From Puccinellia tenuiflora (taxonomy: Eukaryota > Streptophyta > Magnoliopsida > Poales > Poaceae), in contig QRDG01001867.1 in the NCBI GenBank assembly GCA_012064385.1, forward strand, positions 62,001 through 126,000: a stretch of 64,000 nucleotides of DNA, read 5' to 3'. Shown here piece after piece: positions 55,711-64,000 of this stretch (position 1 is its first letter; each line of letters begins with the position of its first letter). A program made the translations under genes and the position numbers. The notes under the pieces are model-generated. The model saw nothing but the letters and a program-made list of their open reading frames with translations, did no database searches and had not been told where the DNA came from.

Positions 55711-57499
55711 ACACTGAGGGTATCGACTGCCATCTTGACTACGCGCTACGACGGTCACCGGGAAGAAGGGTAGATGAGAGGCGTGTTTTTTTTTGGATGA
55801 TCCGCTTGGATAAGGATGAGTTTGTATAGTATTTGTGTTAGGCAGCTAATTGTGACTCTAATCTCCGCTAATGGTGACATGCATTCCTGCACCACCTCCT
55901 ATGCATGCTGCTATTGCCGTTTGACAGCGTGAGACCGGTGCGTGCTGCTGCAAATCGGGGTTGCGACCAGCGAGCCCGATGCCTCGAGCCGGCGTCTCCC
56001 GTGCTGCGACCACCGCCGGCAAGCCGGTATTGTAAAATTTGGACGCCACCAGCGCGACAAGGCTGTGCCGCACAGTGCTTTTAACAAGCCACCCATGCTA
56101 GAGGTGGTGCTGCCAATCGGGGTTGTCGCTGCTACGAATGTCACGCGATGGTGCTCCCAGCCGTTGGTCGAGCCCGAGCGAGAGGTGTTGCAAAGAGACA
56201 GCGGCGATGCTATCAAGGGCGGCCGGCGATGCTATCAAATGTGGAGGGAGATGCTACCATGGTGTTCTGCAAGGAGACGTCGCTGCAAAGAGACGGCGGC
56301 CGTGCTATCAAGGGCGGCCAACAATGCTACCAAGGGTGGATGGAGATGCTACCATGGTGTGCTGCAAGGAGATGGCGGTGATGCTACCATGGCGAGGTGC
56401 TGCATGGAGACATGGCGATGCTCCCATGGGCGGACGGAGATGCTACCATGGAGTGCTACAAGGAGATGACCCGCGATGCTTCCATGGCGGGTGGAGATGC
56501 TACCATGGGCGGTCGGAGATGCTACCATGGGCGGTCGGAGATGCTACCATGGAGTGCTACAGGGAGACGACCGGTGATGCTTCGTGCTTCCATGGCGGGT
56601 GGAGATGCTACCATGGGCGGTCCGAGATGCTCCCACGAGAACATTGAAGCGGCTGTCATGGTGCTGCTCCATTGGCAATGCCGCGTCAGTGTTCTCTGAC
56701 GAAGGCCATGGCTGACGAAGGAGAGGAGCGATGTCGGTGGATGGAGAAAGAAAGAGAGGTGGTGGATGTTGCATTGGGGACAACATGACGGGTTCTCCGG
56801 TGATGGCCGTGGCTCCGACAATGACCTGTGCCTGACACCCAGGTCCTGCTTCGAGTGATGGGAAGTGGTGCGGCAAGAGTTGCAGGCGAGCATCCATCAG
56901 GGCTGAGCGCGGGGGGGGGGGGGGGGGGGGAGGTTGGGGATTTTTCCCATCGTTGCGCGTGCTAGTAGCGTCGGTGGTTCCTCTCGAAAGGGTGAGAGGA
57001 CGTGTCAAGCGTTCGACCCAGGGGATTTTTGCTCCAAATCCCCTAAGGGACGGGGAGTGCTGAGACAAAAATCACCCGGTCCACCGGGCACTCAGCACTC
57101 CCCATAATAGTAAGAAACAAAAAACAGGGAGGAAACAGAGGTCCGTTTTGTGTGAAGCAACTTATACATGCACCCCTATTGCTCAAGAAACTAAATCTCG
57201 TATACGACCAACTAGTACTACTAGTGTCAGTACAGTACTGGACAGATGAAGAGACACAGACACAGAGTACCAACTAATCTCCATCCATGGGAAGAGGCTG
57301 CACCCGGAGTCCCGGACAGCGGGCGGCGGATGCCCGGCGCCGCACGCATCTGAGGGGATCAGAAAGAGATGGCGGAGCAGAGAGCCATGGGTGGCGGCCC
57401 GACGCTAACCCTAGCGAGCGAGGGAGAAGAGAGGGAGGTATAGTACTAATCGTCATTCTTCGAGCTGTACTACTAGTATGTATATGTATCCCCGAAACT
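55711..57499. repeat. Intergenic DNA with a GATGCTACCATGG minisatellite
   Basis: From about 56195 to 56640 short units of 20-60 bp recur, built on GGAGATGCTACCATGG, GGGCGGTCGGAGATGC and CAAGGAGATG. Upstream sequence (55930-56160) is rich in GTGCTGCNAATCGGGGTTG-like words. Together they resemble the internal parts of Triticeae Mutator-like elements, but I see no terminal repeats. A run of 20 G lies at 56911-56930. No protein family is recognisable in the many overlapping frames. Confidence 0.6.
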
Positions 57500-57895
57500 G
57501 TCTTTTGCTCCCGGGCATCAGTGCTCCTGCCACTTAAAAAAAAATCGAAAGTCCTATTTATGAGTTCCAAAAAACTCTGAAGAAAAATGCGGATGTAGCC
57601 AATGAAATATCCCACGAACAGGTAAATTTTTAATTTGAGATACCTTATATTTTGGGCTACACAAAAATAACAAATCTGATAGGATTTAAAGATTTGAAAA
57701 TATGCATACTTAGATCCACACTTTTGTGATTTTGTGTAGCTCAAAATACAACGTATTTGAAGTATATATCTTACAGGTTCATGGGATATATCATTGACTC
57801 GCTCCACATTTATTTTTAGAATTTTTTGAAACTTACAAATATGATTTTCGAATTTTTTATATAGGAGGGAGCAATGGAGCACGGGAGTCAAAAGA
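57500..57895. mobile_element. Foldback MITE with GCTCCCGGG-type ends
   Basis: The left arm (about 57505-57640) contains TGCTCCCGGGCATCAGTGCTCC, AATCGAAAGTC and CCCACGAACAGG. The right arm (about 57760-57895) carries the inverted counterparts GGAGCACGGGAG, TTTTCGAATTTT and CAGGTTCATGGG. No coding sequence is supported. The ends resemble those of the other foldback elements in this window. Confidence 0.65.
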
Positions 57896-59110
57896 CTTCA
57901 CTCTATCTATCCTGGCTTTTGTTATTTATTATTCCAATCAATTTTTGTACATTAGTATTACGTTTTGTGTGCAGTTAGACGACGGACCTCTATTCCGTAT
58001 CTGTATAAATACAACAAATATTTTCATGGCAACAATTCATCAAAACTCTTGCAGTGCTGACATGTTTCTGAAAAATAACGAGCCTGCAAGTTGCAACCAA
58101 ATTCAGCTCCCTTGCTAATTTTCAAAATAAATAAATAAATAAATCAATCAATGAGCTATGTTGTCGTACGTGTTGGTATCGTAATCACTGCAGAAGCTTT
58201 AGGATTACTGCTAGCCACGAAAACAGTTGGATTGCTTAAGCTAACAAGGTGCTCACTCGTCTTGTATCAAAATCTATAGCAATTAATAGTTTGCACTTCA
58301 ACCGTCTCATCATATCTAGATGGTTGAGGTGCAAACAATTAATAGCAAAATCTATAGCTACTAGATGGGACGACTGTGACAATATTTGTAGTATGAAGCT
58401 CTCTAAGATACATTGTTAAAATGCATGAATGCCTAACCAGAACATGGCCTCATATGTTGAGGTGAACGCTCAAACTGCTAAACAGTAAAGTTCTGGAAAA
58501 TACATCTTGTGTGTACCTTGGTTTTGTATTTTCTTCAAGTATATCTTTGACGGTGTGACTCTGAAAAATAAAGCTAACAATATAGTGTTAATGATGCTGG
58601 TGTCATTAAGTATTAAGAAACAAATAGATACTACTACTGAAACTGCAAGCATGCAGCCTGACTGTTAGCTGTCGGTGCAGTGGTACTAATTCGACGATAG
58701 TGTTGGCTGAGTCAATGCAAAGTCTCGAAGCTATACATCCTAGAACTGTTGCACCCATGTGCAACCAGAATCATTAATGATTCTAGCTCCCCAACCATAC
58801 CTCACGAATATGATGGAAGTAAGTTGAGTTTTTGCTTGAATTTTTCTGTGAGAAATTCGCTTAATTTCAAGCAGACAATCTTCAGAACTGATTTTTCACA
58901 ACACAAAAAGATTGCTGGTTAGTAAGAGATTTTTTTAGGTTGTTTATTACGCAATTTTGTTGATACAAATTTGTATTTGCTCCGATCAAATAGCCAGTCC
59001 TTTGCCAACGTAAGCATTAACCCACCAGACAAATTGCTCAGGCAGTCAGGACGAGACAGTAGAAAGATTCCACGCTATGTTCAGCAACGGTAGCATGTGG
59101 GGAATGGGTT
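57896..59110. other. Intergenic; one small foldback
   Basis: A small inverted repeat at about 58268-58375 shares TCTATAGC, AATTAATAG, TTTGCAC and ATCTAGATGG between its arms. Otherwise I see nothing in this stretch. Confidence 0.5.
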
Positions 59111-59350
59111 TATTTTTTTTTGCACCCGTGAGCGTATGATTTCGGTTTTTAAAATATTTTCAAATTGTATTTTGGAATGTCAAAAAAATTGGACATTGCC
59201 TTGATGTTCTATGTGCTTATAAAGTCGTTACATGGAAAACAAATATTTTTGTATCGTGTGGAAAAAAAGATAAAATTTGGAGCTAAAAAAAGCTTTTCAG
59301 TAAAAAAAATCAGAAATTAAAATTGGCTCCCAAGTGCATATGCTCACTAT
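59111..59350. mobile_element. Foldback element relic, relative of the 14.5 kb copy
   Basis: It shares with 14509-14720, in the same order, GCACCCG, TTTTTAAAATATT, TCTTGATGTTCTATGTG-like words, TAAAGTCG, TATTTTTGT, TCGTGT and GGAGCTAAAA. It ends GGCTCCCAAGTGCATATGCTC. It is shorter and more diverged. Confidence 0.55.
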
Positions 59351-60123
59351 ACCTTAAAAACATAGTTTCAAATGTCGAAAACTTAGAATTTCCCCAGTCG
59401 GAGCGTCAATAGGGCCGCCAATAGCTCTATTGGACGCCCGGACGAAAATTAGCGCCCCGTCATGACGCCAATAGCCCTTTTTGTCCGGCGCGGCATAATA
59501 TTTTGTTCGACATGCCCAGCCTACGCTCTTCGCGGTGGGAGCCACTTGGACGTGTCGGACGAAACTTCGCGCGATATCCTGACGGGGCCAGTTGTGTCAT
59601 TAACACATGACCTAAACCGCCGCGGTCAAATATATTCATGGCGCGGCAGCGAGACGTCCCGTCGCCCACCGCTCTGTGCCACTCGACGACATCAATGCGG
59701 CCCCGACCCAGCAGCAGCGCGGCATCAGTAGGTGAAGACTGAAGACGCGAGCATCTCATCGCCACGCGGCATCAGTAGATGTTCTTCAACCCCGCTGCCA
59801 AGGCTAAAGCGGGGCTAAAATCGATATAGCCGGGCTAACTGTAGCGGTAGCCCTGCCGACGCTTCTTGGCAGCTGCCGTCGGCGTCGGCGTCGTCATGCA
59901 CACACTAATTGCCGCAGCTACCACGACCGAAAGCAGCAGGAGGCTAGGTGATCCCCCCCTACGCGGGCCACTCATTAATTGTTCAATATGACACCCCGTG
60001 GTCCACAACTGACTATTCGTACGATTAATTCCAGCCTTATAGACGAAGGAGCCATCTCCTACTTTTCCCGTCCATTTGCGTCCACACAGAGACGAAGGAA
60101 CGAGCTAGTGACCAGGAGCAACA
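59351..60123 (+). other. Upstream region of the NLR gene
   Basis: No gene is supported. Sequence near 59395-59490 has repeated CGCCAATAG words, probably another small repeat relic. The last ~80 bp before the ATG look like a 5' leader. Confidence 0.4.
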
Positions 60124-63100
60124 ATGGCGGGAGCTCTCGTGAGCGCATCCACTGGGGCGATGGGCTCCCTCTTGGGGAAGTTGGGAGCTATGCTGACCGA
60201 CGAATACAAGCTGCTCAAGGATGTCCGTGGCGACATCAAGTTCCTCAAGGCCGAGCTGGAGGTCATGTGCGCGTTCCTCCTCAAGATGTCAGATGTGGAA
60301 GAGCCTGACGAGCCAACAAGGCTGCGTGTGAACGCAGTGAGGGAGATGTCCTATAAGATAGAGGACAACATCGACAAGTTCATGGTCCTGGTGGAACGAG
60401 ATGAGTCCTCATCTTCCGAGGCTGGTGGCATGAGGAAGCTCGTCGACAAATGCAAGAGCTTGCTGCCGGACATCAAGACCCGCCGCAAGATCGCTAAGGA
60501 GGTCAAAGACATCAAGAACCAACTTACGGAGGTCAGCGACAGATTTTCAAGGTACAAAATCATCTTGTTTTACTACTAGTATTAGCAGTACCATCAAATT
60601 TGTAACTAAGCAGATGCCTCTTGTATCTGATTTGTTGCTTCTGAAGGTATAAGATTGATGAGTCCTCCTCTATGCCTGCAAAAGACAAGGTTGACCCTCG
60701 ACTTCGTGCAGTATACAAAGATGCAACGGACCTTGTCGGAATTGATGGACCAAGAGATGAACTTTTCAAGTGGTTGAATGAGAAAGATGGTGATGAATCA
60801 CTTAAATTTGTCTCTGTTGTTGGATATGGAGGGTTGGGCAAGACCACACTTGCCAACCAGATCCGGGTCAACCTAGCAGCGACCTTCGAGTGTGCGGCTT
60901 TTGTCTCGATTTCACGCAAGCCTGACACAAAGGGGATATTAAGATCTATTTTATCACAAATCACCAAGAACGACAATTCTTACTCTGGATTAGATGATAT
61001 ACAACTCATCATAGACAAGATCCGAGAATTCCTCCAAGAGAGAAGGTATATATGTGAACTCTACTACCAATTAAAATTCCTTCACTGGCTCATGTATAAT
61101 CTTTCAAAAATGTAGTATCTTACAAATACCGTAGTTGCGTAGACTTTTGCTAATCAAGATTGCTCTGTTGTAATTTACAATCGTCTCAATATTTTTGTCC
61201 TAAACTTGTATGACTTCGTTTAAAATTTTAAAGCCATTGCTTTTAGCAACTTATGTCAATCTGTTAGCTGAAATATGTATGCCAATGTCTTGCGCCACAC
61301 ATTTTCTAATTGATTTCTACAGGTTTGTCAAACTTGCGGCTATGTTCTGTTTGTTAAATAACCGTGACATGGTGCCAGTGAAAACAATAAAGTACATGAC
61401 TATGAAAATATCTATCTTCTACGGGACAGCACTTGCATGTGCAGACCACTGTTACTGGATATGCAGTTCATTAAGTTCATGATTATCGTAACATAATGAT
61501 AACCGTAGTTTGTTGCTTCTGTTTCCTGGATTCGTAGCAATTTGCATGACGAATTGAGGCGTAGACCCACTCAATATGTGGTCCTACCAATCATAAGGAA
61601 ATAACTTGTTACCAAAAAAAGGGTTCCCCACCATTGGCAGTGGCAAACATTGTACCTTTCCATTGGCAATAGCTTCTTTGACTTGGCCTGAGCATCTCAT
61701 CTTGTTTGTTAAATCTTGCTATTCATTGTTATTTTTTGTTTGCCTCCTACGCCCATTTTTTTTCCTTACATTGCGGCCAAATTGTATCTAAGCTCATACC
61801 TAGTACCCTATGTGGAGTTGCTATCTTTGAGTTTCTTCCCCATTTGCAGCCGTGTATTATTGTGAGATGCTCTCAGAATTTCACTTATGGTACAACCCTA
61901 CAAGTATGTTGTAGATAATGACATATTTATTGATGTTAGACAATTTACATCAATGTGTATTATACCTAGGATGCACACAGATGTGCCATTGTTTCAGGAT
62001 TTTACAATACTTGATAGTGCATTACTATAAATAAATAAATATCTAATGATCTCTAATATGTATGTTCGTAAAATTGTGTTGCAGGTACTTTATCATAATT
62101 GATGATATATGGGAGTTAGAAACATGGAAAACTTTGAAATGTGCATTTGTCGAGAATGCATTGGGCAACAGAATAATGATCACAACACGTATAGTTGTTG
62201 TTGCAAAATTTTGTTCTCCTTCTAATGAAGATCTTGTACATGAGATGAAAGCACTGAGCGAGACTGACTCAAAGAAGTTGTTTTTCAAGAGGATATTTGG
62301 TTGTGAAGAAAGCTGCCCGGATAGCTTGAAAGAAGCTTCCGAAGATATTTTGAAGAAATGTCGTGGTCTACCTCTGGCCATCAATTCCATTTCTAGCTTG
62401 TTGGCCACAACAAGGGAAACAAAAGAAGAGTGGGATCGGGTGCGACATTCAATTCGCTCTTCAAAGACCAAAAGTGATATAATAGAGACTATGAATTACA
62501 TATTATCTCTTAGTTATTTTGATCTTCCCCACCACCTAAGAAGCTGCATATTGTACTTGGCTCTGTTTCCTGAAGACAGTTTGATTGAAAGGAAGCGGTT
62601 GGTACGCAGATGGATTTCTGAAGGCTTTATCCATGGAGATAGCGGACAAGATCTCATGGAATTAGGAGAGGAATATTTTCATGAGCTTGTGAACAGAAGT
62701 CTAATACAACCCGTGAACATAGGGTATGACGGCAAGGCTCGGTCTTGCCGAGTCCATGACACCATCCTCGATTTCCTCATTGCCAAGTCCTCCGAAGAGA
62801 ACTTGTGTACTGTCCTACAAAAACAGTGCAAGCCTGATGGCATAGTTCGCCGCGTGTCTTTGATGGGAACTGAGGATGAAGAAATCGTGGAGCAATTGGA
62901 CTTGTCACACGCTCGGTCAATTGGTGCTTTTGGGGATATCAAGCAACTGCCTTCCCTTGGGAAGTCAAAATCCCTGCGCGTGCTAGACTTGCAAATGTGT
63001 GAGAAGTTGAAAAATCATCATATTAAGGACATTGAAAAACTCTATCAGTTGAGGTACTTGGATATCTCTTGGACAGGAATCACGGAGCTTCCTAGGCAAA

Positions 63101-64000
63101 TTGGGGAGCTACTGTATCTAGAGACGCTAGTTACATCCTATGAATTAGGTGAGCTTCCTGAAAGCACAACTCGGCTACGACGACTGGCACGTTTGTTTGT
63201 TGACCCTGATTGTAAGCTTCCAGATGGGTTGGGAAACTTGGTAAACTTGCAAGAGCTTGACTCCATTGATGCCTTGCAGTTGAAGCATGTGGAAGAGCTC
63301 GGCAAACTAACAAATCTGAGAAAGCTGAAGATTAAATTGCGCACTGATGGGATAGAAGGCAACAGATTGGAACAGTCCAAGGAAAAGCTGGTGTCCGCTC
63401 TCTGTAAACTGGACAAATGCGGCCTCCGTTCCTTGAGCATTTATTATTTCTTGGGAGAAAAGGATGGAGAAGAGCCGTTCCTCCCTGCTTTGGGTTGCAT
63501 CCATGAGGTTCTTGTATATGGAGACGACATCTGCCTGATTAGCAGATGGCTCGCGTCACTTCCCAACCTACACACGTTGTCTTTGGAGAGTCCGGAAAAG
63601 ATAAAGCAGCAGGATATCGAGATGATTGGATTGATACCTAGTCTGCTCGAATTGGAACTGGATTTATTTAGAATAGACGATGCACAGCGGCTCATCATCA
63701 GGGGCGAAGCATTTCGACAGTTGCAGAGTTTTAAGGTTTACGGTGCTAGTATGGGAGTTTTAATGTTTGAACCGGGGGCTATGCCGAGGCTGAAGGAGCT
63801 TCCACTCCATAACTTTATAGTTAATGGTGCGGTCGATTTCGACTTTGGCATCCAACGCCTCTCCAGCCTCGCTCGCCTCACTGTCTATCTAAACTGCTTT
63901 GGATCGACGGCTGCAGAAGTAAATGCTACGGAGGATGCTTTCAAAAGCATGGCCGAGGCAAACCCCAACCGTCCAACACTGGAGATGAGCAGAGGTTATC
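60124..64000 (+). CDS. CC-NBS-LRR resistance protein, 3' end outside the window
   Basis: Exons 60124-60551, 60647-61045 and 62085-64000 (open to the edge) join in frame to about 914 codons; introns are 95 and 1039 bp, both GT-AG. An Rx-type coiled coil covers residues 1-140, with REMSYKIEDNIDKF as a variant EDVID motif. The NB-ARC domain has the P-loop GYGGLGKTT (about 202), kinase 2 IIIDDIWE (about 280), RNBS-B NRIMITTR, CRGLPLAI, CILYLALFPED and CRVHDTILDF (VHD in place of MHD, about 498). LRRs start near 540, with LRVLDLQ, LRYLDISWTGITELP and LVNLQELDSIDALQL. Such intracellular receptors bind effectors or monitor host targets and trigger cell death. Introns inside the NB-ARC region fit the RGA5/Pik-like grass NLRs. 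No defect is seen; an integrated domain could lie beyond the edge. Confidence 0.93.

Noticed and set aside
57274..57891. 205-codon minus-strand frame as a gene
   Set aside because: Its first part is the foldback element and the rest is unrelated GC-rich sequence; a chance fusion of frames.

Overview
The window is nuclear DNA of a grass, most likely a Triticeae species (wheat, Aegilops, barley or a relative). The evidence is GC-rich, intron-bearing plant genes set in a dense, nested transposon landscape: CACTA, PIF/Harbinger, hAT, L1-type LINE and Ty1/copia elements. All gene calls rest on reading frames, splice sites and motifs read by eye; no database search was possible.

Seven host-type genes or gene-like loci are visible. 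From left to right: the 5' part of an LRR receptor-like protein (minus strand, runs off the left edge); an intronless HARBI1/ALP1-like transposase-derived gene (minus, 6.5-7.9 kb); a Myb/SANT gene carried as ORF1 of a PIF/Harbinger element (plus, 12.6-14.1 kb); a clade A protein phosphatase 2C of ABA signalling (minus, 18.3-19.7 kb, 3 exons); translation initiation factor eIF5B (plus, 28.3-33.9 kb, 11 exons, with three 1-bp frame breaks in exon 1); galactinol synthase (plus, 35.4-36.6 kb, 3 exons); and a CC-NBS-LRR resistance gene (plus, 60.1 kb to the right edge).

Between them lie: a truncated CACTA element (3.6-5.1 kb); a Harbinger-type MITE (5.5-6.1 kb); a diverged tandem array (8.2-10.6 kb); foldback elements (11.0, 14.5, 57.5 and 59.1 kb); a LINE relic (15.2-17.7 kb); a Harbinger-like element split by a 3.4-kb solo LTR (20.2-25.1 kb); a decayed copia fragment (25.3-27.6 kb); a non-autonomous hAT element with perfect 8-bp target duplication (37.1-38.7 kb); a second LINE (39.4-43.6 kb); and an 11.75-kb Sirevirus-like Ty1/copia element with both LTRs, perfect 5-bp target duplication and a third env-like gene (44.0-55.7 kb).

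The host genes form no operon-like unit. PP2C (ABA/drought) and galactinol synthase (raffinose-family osmoprotectants) both belong to abiotic stress physiology, and the RLP and NLR at the two edges belong to immunity, but I see no sequence evidence that they act together. I found no convincing wholly new system. The points most worth a second look are the eIF5B frame breaks and its two GC-AG introns, the palindromic GC-rich arrays shared by the Sirevirus LTRs and the region before its env-like gene, that gene's apparent 10-nt first exon, the Harbinger ORF1 protein with a hydrophobic tail, the duplicated block upstream of galactinol synthase, and the 8.2-10.6 kb array.
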